Assembly: GCF_008711155.1 (NCBI RefSeq)
Contig: NZ_VUYQ01000003.1
Coordinates: 558,001-622,000 of the forward strand
From: Dechloromonas sp. CZR5
GTDB taxonomy: Bacteria > Pseudomonadota > Gammaproteobacteria > Burkholderiales > Rhodocyclaceae
DNA length: 64,000 nucleotides
Direction of reading: 5' to 3'
The translations under genes were made by a program, and so were the position numbers. Below are positions 24,349 to 33,824 of the stretch, piece after piece; the first letter of the stretch is position 1, and each line of letters starts with the position of its first letter. The notes beneath the pieces were generated by a model. That model was not told where the DNA came from. It saw nothing but the letters and a program-made list of their open reading frames with translations, and did no database searches.

Positions 24349-25317
24349 ATGAGCCTCATTGAACAAGCTGCGAAACGTCTGGAACAACTGCGTCAGGCAG
24401 GCGCCGAATTTCCAGAGCAGCCGCAAAAAATCAATGCACCACTTCCGGTCGATCGCCCTGACCGCTATCGGCTAGAAGATGGTTCGCCAAACAGACCGGA
24501 TTCTCCGCTGTTCAAGCCTCAAAAGGCTCCGGAGCCCCCTCTTCCTTCGCCCCCCCCTAAAGCCAGCCTCAGAAAGAAAGTCGATATCAATCTCGACGCC
24601 ATCGCCAGCGCAGGACTTCTGGTTCCCAATGCAACTCGCAGCAAGATGGCCGATGAGTATCGGGTAATCAAGCGGCCACTGATCGCCAACGCCATGGGCA
24701 AGGGTGTACCGCGTGTCCCAAATGGCAACCTGATCATGGTAACGAGTGCACTACCTGGGGAGGGCAAGAGCTTTACGGCCATCAACCTTGCCATCAGTAT
24801 CGCGATGGAACTGGACAATACGGTCATGCTGGTCGACGCTGACGTTGCTCGCCCGTCAGTCCTAAACATGCTCGGACTCCCACCCGCTTCTGGTTTGCTG
24901 GATGTTGTTGACCAGGACTCGGTTGACATCTCTGACGTCCTGCTCCGGACCAACATTGAAAAACTCTCTCTTCTCCCTAGTGGCACTCAACACCAGCGGG
25001 CGACAGAATTGCTTGCCAGTGCTGCCATGGTCAGACTGCTGCATGACATGGCCAATCGCTATCCGGACCGGATTATCATTTTCGACTCCCCTCCTCTGCT
25101 CCTGACAACCGAAGCCAGGGCATTGGCAACTCATATGGGGCAAGTGGTCCTGGTTGTTCATGCCGGCCAGACAGCCCAATCTGCTGTCAGGGAGGCTGTA
25201 GGGACGATTGAATCCTGTCCGGTCAAAATGATGGTCCTCAATCAATCCAGAGAGAGTGCTTCTGCTGGCTACGGGTATGAGTATGGGTATGGCTACGGAT
25301 ATGGTCAGAATGGTTAG
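24349..25317 (+). CDS. XrtA-system tyrosine autokinase (BY-kinase)
   Basis: 322 residues. After a proline-rich linker come the bacterial tyrosine kinase motifs: Walker A SALPGEGKSFTAIN (133-146), Walker A' VMLVDADVARPS (159-170) and Walker B IIIFDSPPLLL. The C-terminal tail GYGYEYGYGYGYGQNG (307-322) is the tyrosine cluster that is autophosphorylated. It is the cytoplasmic partner of the chain-length protein and cycles polymer synthesis. The end of the tail is encoded by DNA that also contains the start of the following gene in another frame. Confidence 0.95.
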   Translation: MSLIEQAAKRLEQLRQAGAEFPEQPQKINAPLPVDRPDRYRLEDGSPNRPDSPLFKPQKAPEPPLPSPPPKASLRKKVDINLDAIASAGLLVPNATRSKMADEYRVIKRPLIANAMGKGVPRVPNGNLIMVTSALPGEGKSFTAINLAISIAMELDNTVMLVDADVARPSVLNMLGLPPASGLLDVVDQDSVDISDVLLRTNIEKLSLLPSGTQHQRATELLASAAMVRLLHDMANRYPDRIIIFDSPPLLLTTEARALATHMGQVVLVVHAGQTAQSAVREAVGTIESCPVKMMVLNQSRESASAGYGYEYGYGYGYGQNG

Positions 25318-26929
25318 CACAAAAATCAATCAGCTTACCGTGCTGGTACTTGGCGTTGTAACAACTTCGGTTTTTGCACAAACCACCCCAGGAACAATTA
25401 CCAACCTCGGTGGTGGAATCCCCGCTGGTAGTGCCCCACAGACCAATCAGACCATTGGCGCGCCGGCATCGGAGACCAATGAGACCGGCACCTTGACTCG
25501 TGCATGGTCGATCAAACCGAGAATTGGTTTGACGGAAACGCTAACCGACAATGCAGCCCTCAATCGAGCCCAGGGAAACAAGGAAGGGGACCTGATTACT
25601 CAGCTGACCCCAGGAATACGCATTGAGGGTCAATCGGCTCGGCTCAAGGCTTATCTGGATTACGCCCTAAATGCCCAGATGTATGCCAAATCGGATCACA
25701 GTCGCACACAGAATAACCTGAACAGTTTCGCCACCTTGGAGGCGGTCGACAACTGGGTGTTCATAGACGCCAATGCCCGGATTGCGCAACAATCGATATC
25801 GGCGTTCGGCGCACAATCGCCCGGCACCACCACAGTCAACGCTAATTCGACAGAAACCCGAACGTTCGGCCTCACCCCGTCTTTGCGAGGCCAACTTGGA
25901 GGCATGGTTGATTATTCGCTGCGCTACAACCGATCAACCACCCGTTCCGATGCCAGCAGGGTTGCAAACATCGATGTCTCCGAGTGGGCCGGCCAAGTCA
26001 AGGGAAGCACACCATTCAGTAACCTACAGTGGTCTGGAGACGCTAGTACTCAGAGCGTCGATTACAGCACTGGACGCCAAACCGATGCCAGTCGCCTGAA
26101 CGCTCGACTTACCTACGCAATCACACCGCAGTTCCGTATCGTTGGCTCTGGTGGCTGGGAACAAAACAACTACGCTTCAATCGATCAACAGGACCGAACC
26201 ACGCACGGTTACGGATTTGACTGGAATCCCACCGAACGAACCCAGCTTTCCGCATTCAAGGAACGGCGCTTTTTCGGTGATGGTCATAACATCAACATCT
26301 CGCACCGTTTCCCGCAGAGTAGCATTCAGTTCAGCGATACACGCGATGTTTCGGTGCTACCCAACCAGTTTGCCAGCCAAGGCTACGGTAGCCTCTACAG
26401 CGTGATTGCTGCGCAATATGCCGGCCTGCCGGAACCTGCTCGAACTGCTGCAATTCAGAGTTTCTTCCTGACACGTCCAACGCTCGACCCCAATGCGCAG
26501 GTCACCAGCAGTTTTCTGGCTTCACGGGCCACCATCCAGCGTCGGCAACAATTGGCGCTTGTTCTTCTCGGCGCACGCAACTCCATCACCCTCTTGTTAA
26601 ATCGTAACCTGAGCCAATCAACCTTGGCTGCCGCGGCAACGACTGACGACTTCTCCCGTGCATCGGAGATTCGGCAGGAGGGTTTCATCATCAATTATTC
26701 CCACCAGGTCAGTTCGCTATCCACGCTGAATGCGTTGTTGTCTCGCCAGGAAAGCACAGGGATAGGTAGCAACTCTCTCAGAACAAAAACTAACCAATAC
26801 CAGTTGAATCTGGCTACTAAACTCGGCGCAAAAACCACTGGCTCCGTGAGTATTCGCCACACACAATCCGATGGGACAATTTCCTTCAAGGAAAACGCTC
26901 TGATCGGTACCGTGACCTACACCTACTGA
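25301..26929 (+). CDS. XrtA-system outer-membrane beta-barrel protein (TIGR03016 type)
   Basis: 542 residues from ATG 25301 (ATG 25310 is possible). A signal peptide (QLTVLVLGVVTTSVFAQ) precedes a beta-barrel: WSIKPRIGLTETLTDNAALNR, ELTPGIRIEG-like strands and many aromatic-ended strands up to the terminal IGTVTYTY. It corresponds to the uncharacterised outer-membrane family conserved in PEP-CTERM exopolysaccharide loci, and may act as a secretion pore. The start overlaps the last 17 bases of the BY-kinase gene. The open frame reaches back to 25256, but only inside the kinase coding region. Confidence 0.85.
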   Translation: MVRMVSTKINQLTVLVLGVVTTSVFAQTTPGTITNLGGGIPAGSAPQTNQTIGAPASETNETGTLTRAWSIKPRIGLTETLTDNAALNRAQGNKEGDLITQLTPGIRIEGQSARLKAYLDYALNAQMYAKSDHSRTQNNLNSFATLEAVDNWVFIDANARIAQQSISAFGAQSPGTTTVNANSTETRTFGLTPSLRGQLGGMVDYSLRYNRSTTRSDASRVANIDVSEWAGQVKGSTPFSNLQWSGDASTQSVDYSTGRQTDASRLNARLTYAITPQFRIVGSGGWEQNNYASIDQQDRTTHGYGFDWNPTERTQLSAFKERRFFGDGHNINISHRFPQSSIQFSDTRDVSVLPNQFASQGYGSLYSVIAAQYAGLPEPARTAAIQSFFLTRPTLDPNAQVTSSFLASRATIQRRQQLALVLLGARNSITLLLNRNLSQSTLAAAATTDDFSRASEIRQEGFIINYSHQVSSLSTLNALLSRQESTGIGSNSLRTKTNQYQLNLATKLGAKTTGSVSIRHTQSDGTISFKENALIGTVTYTY

Positions 26930-26933
26930 ACGC

Positions 26934-28040
26934 ATGTACGAAGCTTTTTACGGCCTGAACAGCAAACCCTTTCAGCTGAATCCAGATCCCACTTTCTACT
27001 TTGGCAGCAAGCAGCATCGCCGGGCGCAGGCTTATCTCGAATACGGCATGCACCAAAATGAAGGATTCATTGTAATTACTGGTGAAGTGGGCGCCGGAAA
27101 AACGACTATCGTCCGTGGATTGCTCGAAAGTCTGGATCCGGAGAAAGTGGTCGCGGCTCAACTGGTCAGTACCCAACTGGATGCTGACGATACATTGCGT
27201 CTGGTTGGTGCGGCATTTGGGCTACGTACCAAGGATGTAGCCAAATCGGACGTCCTGATGTCGCTGGAAGCCTTCCTAATCAGCATGGCGACAAAGGGAA
27301 AGCGATGCTTGCTGGTTGTGGATGAAGCACAGAATCTCACTACCCGTGCGGTCGAAGAACTTCGCATGCTGTCCAATTTCCAGTACGGCAATCAGGCATT
27401 ACTGCAAAGCTTCTTGATCGGCCAGCCGGAATTTCGTCAGATTCTGCAAAGTCCGCACATGATGCAATTTCGTCAACGCGTCATCGCAGCCTGCCATATC
27501 GGCCCTCTGGATGTCATTGAGACCCAAGCATACATCGAGCATCGCCTCAAATTAGCAGGTGCCAAGGAAAGTCCAAAGATTGCCACCTCGGCCTTCGAGG
27601 CAATTTTCAAGGCCAGCAGTGGCATTCCGCGTCGTATCAATTCCGTGTGCGACCGCCTGTTGTTGTTTGGTTTCCTCAACCAGCAAGACAGTTTCAATGC
27701 TCTGGATGTAGAAGAAGTAGCCAGAGAGATTTTTGAGGAGACAATCGGCGGGGAAACCCAGATTTCCCCACAAGCCAATCTGGTTTCGCCATCCAGCACC
27801 AACGCGCAGTTCGTCAACAACGCGTCGCTCGGATCAGGCATGTCGGCAGCCCTCCCCCCCGAACAATTGCTGGCTGTCCTCAATGCCGAGCATGTTGCGG
27901 AACGGCTTGCCCGTCTCGAGCAAAGTCTGCTGCAACTCGAAAGAATCAATAGCGCCACCCTGAATCTGATGGAGAGGCTGCTTCATAGCGGCAACCTTTC
28001 TGCCGATAATTTGAAAGTCAAAGAAAATGTCGAAACCTGA
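26934..28040 (+). CDS. XrtA-system secretion ATPase (ExeA-like AAA)
   Basis: 368 residues. MYEAFYGLNSKPFQLNPDP is the ExeA/GspA-type opening; Walker A is GEVGAGKTT (50-58) and Walker B is LLVVDEAQNL (about 124-133), followed by ELRMLSNFQ (sensor region). A C-terminal coiled coil (about 305-365) follows the AAA core. It matches the PEP-CTERM-locus ATPase family (TIGR03015 type), with an unknown role in assembling or powering export. It begins 4 bp after the barrel gene and overlaps wecB by 14 bp. Confidence 0.92.
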   Translation: MYEAFYGLNSKPFQLNPDPTFYFGSKQHRRAQAYLEYGMHQNEGFIVITGEVGAGKTTIVRGLLESLDPEKVVAAQLVSTQLDADDTLRLVGAAFGLRTKDVAKSDVLMSLEAFLISMATKGKRCLLVVDEAQNLTTRAVEELRMLSNFQYGNQALLQSFLIGQPEFRQILQSPHMMQFRQRVIAACHIGPLDVIETQAYIEHRLKLAGAKESPKIATSAFEAIFKASSGIPRRINSVCDRLLLFGFLNQQDSFNALDVEEVAREIFEETIGGETQISPQANLVSPSSTNAQFVNNASLGSGMSAALPPEQLLAVLNAEHVAERLARLEQSLLQLERINSATLNLMERLLHSGNLSADNLKVKENVET

Positions 28041-29196
28041 CCAGTGGCCCCAAGGCTTGGGCCCCGTTATCTGTGTAGTCGGAGCCCGTCCCAACTTCAT
28101 GAAAATGGCCCCAATCCTGAGAGCCTTTTCGGAGAATGTGCCCGCCATTCCGACGCTGTTGGTTCACACCGGCCAGCATTACGACAAAGACATGAACGAC
28201 AAGCTTTTCGATGACCTCCGACTGCCCAAGCCGGATATCAATCTGGAAGTCGGGTCGGGGTCTCACGCTGTTCAAACAGCTGAAGTGATGAAGCGGTTTG
28301 AACCTGTTATCGATGAGAGGAAACCCTCCTGCATTCTGGTCGTAGGTGACGTCAATTCGACGCTTGCCTGCACTTTGGTTGCAGTGAAGAAAAACATTCC
28401 CGTCGTTCACGTCGAAGCCGGACTACGTAGCTATGACCGCGGGATGCCGGAAGAAATCAACCGCGTTCTAACCGACCAGATCGCCGACCTTCTATACACC
28501 ACGGAACGTAGTGCCGAAGGCAATCTCAAGCTTGAGGGAGTTTCCGCTGACAGGGTTCGTTTCGTCGGCAACGTCATGATTGACTCACTCTTGGAGAACA
28601 AGAAATTCGCGCGAGATCCTGCGAACACTTTACAAGAGCATGGCATTGACCCGGAATGCATCGCAACATCTGAAGGTTATGGGCTGGTGACGCTGCATCG
28701 CCCATCCAATGTCGATCACGCAGATACCCTTTCATCGCTTCTGACCGAACTGCGAAGGATTTCCGAGAAACTACCGTTGGTCTTCGCCCTACACCCGCGT
28801 ACCAAGACCAACATTGAGCGTTTTGGCCTGCAGCAGCTGATTGATACGCCCAGCATGATCATGCTGCCACCACAGGGCTATCTTGAAATGCTTGGCCTGA
28901 TGGCCTCAGCCCGGATTGTGCTTACGGACTCTGGCGGCCTGCAAGAAGAAACCACTGCGCTAGGGGTTCCCTGCCTCACCATGCGCGAGAATACGGAACG
29001 GCCGATCACGGTCGAACAGGGCACCAATACCATGGTCGGGCGTGACATTCCGCTCATTCGTCGCATGACCGAAGAAACCCTCTCTGGACACGGCAAGCGC
29101 GGACGTATCCCGGAACTTTGGGATGGCCGTGCTGCGCAACGTATTGCAGAAGATCTAAGTAATTGGCTGTTGGCCAGATCTGTCGCAACCGCCTGA
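28027..29196 (+). CDS. wecB: UDP-N-acetylglucosamine 2-epimerase (non-hydrolysing)
   Basis: 389 residues. It interconverts UDP-GlcNAc and UDP-ManNAc, giving a sugar nucleotide for the repeat unit. Motifs: GARPNFMKMAPILRAF, HTGQHYDKDM, VVGDVNSTLACTLVA, HVEAGLRSYDRGMPEEINR, TLHRPSNVD and LTDSGGLQEETTALGVPCLTMRENTERP. It overlaps the ATPase gene by 14 bp and is followed by the deacetylase 1 bp later. No wecC dehydrogenase is present in the window, so the product may be used as ManNAc or oxidised by an enzyme encoded elsewhere. Confidence 0.96.
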   Translation: MSKPDQWPQGLGPVICVVGARPNFMKMAPILRAFSENVPAIPTLLVHTGQHYDKDMNDKLFDDLRLPKPDINLEVGSGSHAVQTAEVMKRFEPVIDERKPSCILVVGDVNSTLACTLVAVKKNIPVVHVEAGLRSYDRGMPEEINRVLTDQIADLLYTTERSAEGNLKLEGVSADRVRFVGNVMIDSLLENKKFARDPANTLQEHGIDPECIATSEGYGLVTLHRPSNVDHADTLSSLLTELRRISEKLPLVFALHPRTKTNIERFGLQQLIDTPSMIMLPPQGYLEMLGLMASARIVLTDSGGLQEETTALGVPCLTMRENTERPITVEQGTNTMVGRDIPLIRRMTEETLSGHGKRGRIPELWDGRAAQRIAEDLSNWLLARSVATA

Positions 29197-29197
29197 C

Positions 29198-30043
29198 ATG
29201 TCAGCCTCCCCTGTCAATGCGCTGACGATCGATGTCGAGGATTATTTCCAGGTATCGGCGTTGGCACCTCACATTCCCAAAAGCGAATGGAATAGCAGGG
29301 AATGCCGCGTTGAGCAGAATATTGACCGCATTCTCGCCATGCTCGATGAGCACGCAACCAAAGCGACTTTTTTTACGCTTGGATGGATTGCGGAGCGCTA
29401 TCCAGGCATCGTTCGCCAGATCGTTTCTGCCGGTCATGAAATAGCCAGTCATGGTTATGGTCATGAACGAGCAAGTGACCAAACCCCCGAGAGCTTCTAC
29501 TCCGATATCCACGTCGCAAAACTTGTTCTTGAGGACTTGTCGGGTGTCGTCGTGAAGGGTTATCGCGCCCCGAGCTTCTCAATTGGGGAAAAGAACCTTT
29601 GGGCATTCGAATGTCTGGAGCGTGCCGGTTACCTGTACAGTTCAAGCATCTACCCGGTCAAGCATGACCACTATGGCATGCCCGATGCGCCTCGGCAGGC
29701 CCACAAAAGGGGCAGCCTGTTGGAGATACCTCCCACCACGCTGAGGATGTTTGAAAAAAACTGGCCAGCCAGCGGAGGCGGCTTTTTCCGGCTTCTGCCC
29801 TACAACCTCTCTGCCTGGATGATACGGCGCATAAACACCACGGAGAATCTATCCGCTGTGTTTTACTTCCACCCTTGGGAAATCGATGCCCACCAACCCC
29901 GTGTTCCGGGAGTCAGCGCAAAAACCAGGTTTCGTCATTACGTAAATCTGGACAGAATGGAAGGGAAGCTACGTCGCCTCTTGGCTGATTTCGAATGGGG
30001 AAGGATGGATCATATCTATCTTGACCCAACCTCTCACCAATGA
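29198..30043 (+). CDS. XrtA-system polysaccharide deacetylase
   Basis: 281 residues of the NodB/CE4 fold. ALTIDVEDYFQVSALAP supplies the catalytic Asp pair; ATFFTLGWIAERYP and GHEIASHGYGHE (metal-binding His) follow, with GYRAPSFSIGEKNLWAF and YFHPWEID closing the active site. It fits the PEP-CTERM-locus deacetylase family (TIGR03006 type). No signal peptide is evident, so it may act on lipid-linked precursors in the cytoplasm. It overlaps the FemAB-like gene by 4 bp (ATGA). Confidence 0.94.
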   Translation: MSASPVNALTIDVEDYFQVSALAPHIPKSEWNSRECRVEQNIDRILAMLDEHATKATFFTLGWIAERYPGIVRQIVSAGHEIASHGYGHERASDQTPESFYSDIHVAKLVLEDLSGVVVKGYRAPSFSIGEKNLWAFECLERAGYLYSSSIYPVKHDHYGMPDAPRQAHKRGSLLEIPPTTLRMFEKNWPASGGGFFRLLPYNLSAWMIRRINTTENLSAVFYFHPWEIDAHQPRVPGVSAKTRFRHYVNLDRMEGKLRRLLADFEWGRMDHIYLDPTSHQ

Positions 30044-31074
30044 TTGTCCGGCAACTTCAGCAAGATGACGCCGCCAAGGCGCAAATTTGGGATAGCTTCG
30101 TAGAAAGCTGCCCCGATGCCACCTTTTTTCATCTGTCCGGGTGGCAACGATTGATTTCCGGCGTTTTCCGCCATCGATGCTATTTCTTGTATGCGGAAAC
30201 GGAGAGCCAAATTGTGGGCGTCCTCCCGCTGGCACACGTCAATAGCCGACTGTTTGGAAATGCACTCGTTGCACTGCCTTTTGCGGTTTACGGTGGCGTT
30301 GCAGCTACTTCTCCTGAAGCATCGCAAGCACTGGAGCAGGCTGCAATCGATCTGGGTAATCAACTTGGCGTGGAGCACATAGAGTTTCGCAATATTCAGC
30401 CCAAGCATCCCGATTGGCCGACGCAGGATCTTTACGTCACCTTCGTAAGGACAATCCCGAGCGTTCTTGACGAAAAGATGCTCTGTATCCCGCAGAAACG
30501 CCGCAATATGGTGCGAAAAGCTATCAAGCTTGGCTTGTATGCCACACAGGATGACAGCGTCGATGAGTTCTTCCCTGTCTACGCTGAAAACGTTCGTGAC
30601 CACGGAACGCCCGCCCTACCCAAACGCTACTTTTCCGAGCTGAAACGGGTTTTTCAGGACAAGTGCGAAATTCTGACTATCCGCAGCAAGGACGGAGCAC
30701 CTGTCTCGGCCATTCTTTCGTTCTATTTCCGGGATCGCGTCATGGCCTACTATGCGGGAGAAAAAGCGTCAGCGCGAAACCTGGCGGCTAACGATCTCAA
30801 GTACTGGGAGCTCATGAAGCGTGCAGCCACACGCGGATGTCGTATTTTCGATCTCGGACGCAGCAAAAAAGGGACAGGATCTTTCGAATTCAAAAGACTG
30901 TGGGAATTCGAAGCTGAGCAACTGAACTACGAGTATGTGCTGCTGAATCGTGATGGCATTCCCCAAAACAATCCGATGAATCCTAAATATCGTCTGTTCA
31001 TCGCCCTGTGGCAACGCTTGCCGATCCCCATTGCCAATGCCATTGGCCCGTATCTTGTGCGTAATCTTGGCTGA
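30040..31074 (+). CDS. XrtA-system FemAB-like aminoacyl/acyltransferase
   Basis: 344 residues of the GNAT-like FemAB fold: FFHLSGWQRLISGVFRHRCYFLYAE, GVLPLAHVNSRLFG, MLCIPQKRRNMVRKAIKLGL, YYAGEKASARNLAANDLKYWELMKRA and DLGRSKKGTGSFEFKRLWEFE. It belongs to the PEP-CTERM-associated FemAB family (TIGR03019 type), related to proteins that attach amino acids to cell-wall precursors. Here it may add an amino acid or acyl group to the exopolysaccharide repeat unit. Start ATG overlaps the deacetylase stop. Confidence 0.93.
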   Translation: MIVRQLQQDDAAKAQIWDSFVESCPDATFFHLSGWQRLISGVFRHRCYFLYAETESQIVGVLPLAHVNSRLFGNALVALPFAVYGGVAATSPEASQALEQAAIDLGNQLGVEHIEFRNIQPKHPDWPTQDLYVTFVRTIPSVLDEKMLCIPQKRRNMVRKAIKLGLYATQDDSVDEFFPVYAENVRDHGTPALPKRYFSELKRVFQDKCEILTIRSKDGAPVSAILSFYFRDRVMAYYAGEKASARNLAANDLKYWELMKRAATRGCRIFDLGRSKKGTGSFEFKRLWEFEAEQLNYEYVLLNRDGIPQNNPMNPKYRLFIALWQRLPIPIANAIGPYLVRNLG

Positions 31075-31076
31075 AC

Positions 31077-32273
31077 ATGGCAAATCTGCTGTACCTTGTT
31101 CACCGTATTCCATATCCGCCGAACAAAGGTGACAAGCTTCGCTCCTTTCACCTTCTAAAATACCTATCCCGAGATCACAAGATATTTTTGGGGACGTTCG
31201 TCGACGATGCGGCCGATCTGAGCTATATCCCGGCCTTGCGGGAATTCTGCGCAGATATCAAGGCGATCCAATTGTCCCCGGCAGCGGCCCGCCTACGAGC
31301 ACTCAATGGCTTGTTGTCTGGCGACCCTCTAACAGTCCGTTACTTTCGTGATGCCAAAATGCAACGTTGGGTATCCGAAACGATCCAGAATCACAACATT
31401 GAAGCCGCAATCGTTTTTTGTTCAGGAATGGCTCAATACGTCGAAACGAAGACACGCTTGCCAATCTTTCTGGACCTCGTCGATGTTGACTCGCTCAAAT
31501 GGAAAGCCTATTCAAAAACCCAGCGTGGCGTAATGAAATGGCTATTTTCCCGGGAAAGTGAAGTTCTGCTCAATTACGAACGCCGAATTTCTGCAAAATC
31601 GACTCGTACCTTCTTCGTCAGCGAAGAGGAAAAACGCGCATTCTGCAGATTGTCGCCAGAAAATGCTTTCCACGTTGATGTAATTCGAAATGGCGTTGAC
31701 ACCGCCTACTTCGACGCGAGGCACGAACTCCCATCGCCTTACGCTGAAGATGAAATCCCGATCGTATTCACCGGTACCATGAGTTATTGGATCAACGATC
31801 AGGCAGCCCAGTGGTTCATATATCAAGTTATGCCACTGTTGGTCAGTCGCCATCCGGCTATTCGCTTTTATATTGTCGGGCGCTCCCCTACTTCACAACT
31901 CCAAGCCCTGGAAAGTCAGCATGTCTCGGTTACGGGAACAGTTGACGATGTCCGCCCTTATTTGAAACACGCAAAGATCATCGTCGCCCCGATCAAAACC
32001 TCCCGCGGCCTGCAAAACAAAGTCCTTGAGGCTTTGGCCATGGGCAAACCCGTCGTCTTGGACAGACAATGCGATGAAGTATTCAGCGACTTTCCCGATT
32101 CCGAGCTACGGCGCGCCTCAACTCCGGATGACTACGCAAAAATCATAGACGAGTTCATTCAATCGCCAGGGGCCGCTCAGGTTGCCGGCGAAAACGCCAG
32201 ATTACGCATCTGTAGCAACTACAATTGGGAACATCAGATTGGCATAATCGGGCCTTACTTGCCGCTCCCTTGA
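31077..32273 (+). CDS. XrtA-system glycosyltransferase (TIGR03087 type)
   Basis: 398 residues, GT-B fold. The opening NLLYLVHRIPYPPNKGDKLRSFHLLKYLS is diagnostic of the PEP-CTERM/EpsH-associated sugar transferase 1 family. The C-terminal nucleotide-sugar part has DEIPIVFTGTMSYWINDQAAQWFI, VTGTVDDVRPYLKHAKIIVAPIK and GLQNKVLEALAMGKPVV. It adds a sugar to the lipid-linked repeat unit; donor and linkage unknown. It lies 2 bp after the FemAB-like gene and 10 bp before exosortase A. Confidence 0.94.
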   Translation: MANLLYLVHRIPYPPNKGDKLRSFHLLKYLSRDHKIFLGTFVDDAADLSYIPALREFCADIKAIQLSPAAARLRALNGLLSGDPLTVRYFRDAKMQRWVSETIQNHNIEAAIVFCSGMAQYVETKTRLPIFLDLVDVDSLKWKAYSKTQRGVMKWLFSRESEVLLNYERRISAKSTRTFFVSEEEKRAFCRLSPENAFHVDVIRNGVDTAYFDARHELPSPYAEDEIPIVFTGTMSYWINDQAAQWFIYQVMPLLVSRHPAIRFYIVGRSPTSQLQALESQHVSVTGTVDDVRPYLKHAKIIVAPIKTSRGLQNKVLEALAMGKPVVLDRQCDEVFSDFPDSELRRASTPDDYAKIIDEFIQSPGAAQVAGENARLRICSNYNWEHQIGIIGPYLPLP

Positions 32274-32283
32274 GGATTCCCTG

Positions 32284-33822
32284 TTGACTTCTTCCGCCAG
32301 ACCTCGCTCCCTCAATTGGGCACCAGTCATTGCCACTTCCCTGTTGCTCTTTTTGTGGCTGGGATACTGGTATCTGGATACCTTCAGTAGCATCGTCAAC
32401 CTCTGGGATACCTCGGATACCTATGCGCATGGCTATGCAGTACTTCCCATCGCACTTTGGCTGATCTGGAGTGAGCGCAAGGAACTTTCCAGGCATTCCC
32501 CCGAACCCTGCCATCTCCTGACGCTTCTCACAATTCCGCTTGTTTTTCTGTGGCTGCTGGGGGAGTTGGCAGCGGTAAACGCTGTAACCCAACCAGCACT
32601 CGGGTTGATCGTCATCGTCACCATCGTCTCCCTGATTGGTATACCGCTTGCCAAAAGGCTTGCTTTCCCATTGTTTTTTTTGCTGTTCGCCATTCCCTTT
32701 GGCGAGTTCATGATGCCAAAGCTCATGAATTGGACTGCCGACTTCACCGTTCTGGCCCTTCGAGTCTCGGGCATTCCGGTCTACCGGGAAGGTTTGCAGT
32801 TTGTTATTCCTTCCGGCAACTGGTCGGTCGTTGAAGCCTGTAGCGGCATTCGCTACATCATCGCCTCACTCATGGTTGGAACTCTCTTTGCCTATCTTAA
32901 CTTCACGAGTACCAAGCGCCGCCTCATTTTCATGCTGGCCGCACTCCTCGTTCCGATCATTGCTAATTGGCTCAGAGCGTACCTGATCGTCATGCTGGGT
33001 CACATCTCCGGTAACAAATTGGCTGCCGGAGTAGATCATCTGATCTATGGCTGGGTATTTTTTGGACTGGTGATCGGGGCACTTTTTGCCTTGTCCATGC
33101 GCTGGGCACAAGTGCGCCCCATGGCGACTGAAGCCGATATAACAAACAACACCACGCCACGCTCCCGGCAATCTTCTTTGGCACTTGCCAAGACAGCGAT
33201 ACTGCTAGCAGCGTTCGTCGTTATCGGGCCGCTGACCTACCGTCAATTCACGGTTGATGTCGATACTCGCCCCACCCGTGCCCTGCAATTTTCCATTCCA
33301 GAGTTTCCCACTCCAAACACCAAGACTTTCGAATTCAAACCGGACTGGCAAAACCCAAGTGCAGAAGGAAACGTACAGGTCGAGTTTGAGGGTCTGTCTC
33401 TCGGCTTGTACATTGCCCAATACAAGAATCAAAGTCCGCAGCGAAAGCTGATCTCCTCCACCAACATGCTGGCAACCTACCAGAATCCTGATTGGCGAAT
33501 CACTTCGCAATCGCTTGGAGATATCGCGTTGGGTGACAATACCCTCCCGGTTCAAATTGCAGATCTCACCCAACAAACCAGCGGAAACCCTATCAAGCTG
33601 AAGGCGATCTATTGGTATCTGATCGGCGGCGAAGCCACAGCCAGTCCTGTCAAAGGCAAACTGTTCACCACGCGCAATCAACTTCTTGGTCAAGGTGATC
33701 AAGGCGCAGTAGTCGTTCTTTACACCCCAATGGACACCACTGCGTTGGAACGTCTCACCCGCTTTGCTACGGCCAACGCGGAAAAAATCAAAAAAATGGC
33801 AAACGCCTCAGGAGCACCATAA
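32284..33822 (+). CDS. xrtA: Exosortase A fused to EpsI domain
   Basis: 512 residues from a TTG start. Residues 15-270 form the eight-helix exosortase core with the catalytic triad Cys186 (SVVEACSGIRYIIASL), Arg231 (IIANWLRAYLIVMLGH) and His252 (GVDHLIYGWVFFG). After a linker and another helix (about 302-320) comes a periplasmic EpsI domain (about 330-505) with NWQ-like FKPDWQNP and YWYLIGGEATASPVKGKLFTTRNQL. It cleaves PEP-CTERM proteins such as the one at 16.6 kb and probably transfers them to an acceptor. The exosortase-EpsI fusion is common in betaproteobacteria. Confidence 0.97.
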   Translation: MTSSARPRSLNWAPVIATSLLLFLWLGYWYLDTFSSIVNLWDTSDTYAHGYAVLPIALWLIWSERKELSRHSPEPCHLLTLLTIPLVFLWLLGELAAVNAVTQPALGLIVIVTIVSLIGIPLAKRLAFPLFFLLFAIPFGEFMMPKLMNWTADFTVLALRVSGIPVYREGLQFVIPSGNWSVVEACSGIRYIIASLMVGTLFAYLNFTSTKRRLIFMLAALLVPIIANWLRAYLIVMLGHISGNKLAAGVDHLIYGWVFFGLVIGALFALSMRWAQVRPMATEADITNNTTPRSRQSSLALAKTAILLAAFVVIGPLTYRQFTVDVDTRPTRALQFSIPEFPTPNTKTFEFKPDWQNPSAEGNVQVEFEGLSLGLYIAQYKNQSPQRKLISSTNMLATYQNPDWRITSQSLGDIALGDNTLPVQIADLTQQTSGNPIKLKAIYWYLIGGEATASPVKGKLFTTRNQLLGQGDQGAVVVLYTPMDTTALERLTRFATANAEKIKKMANASGAP

Positions 33823-33824
33823 GC

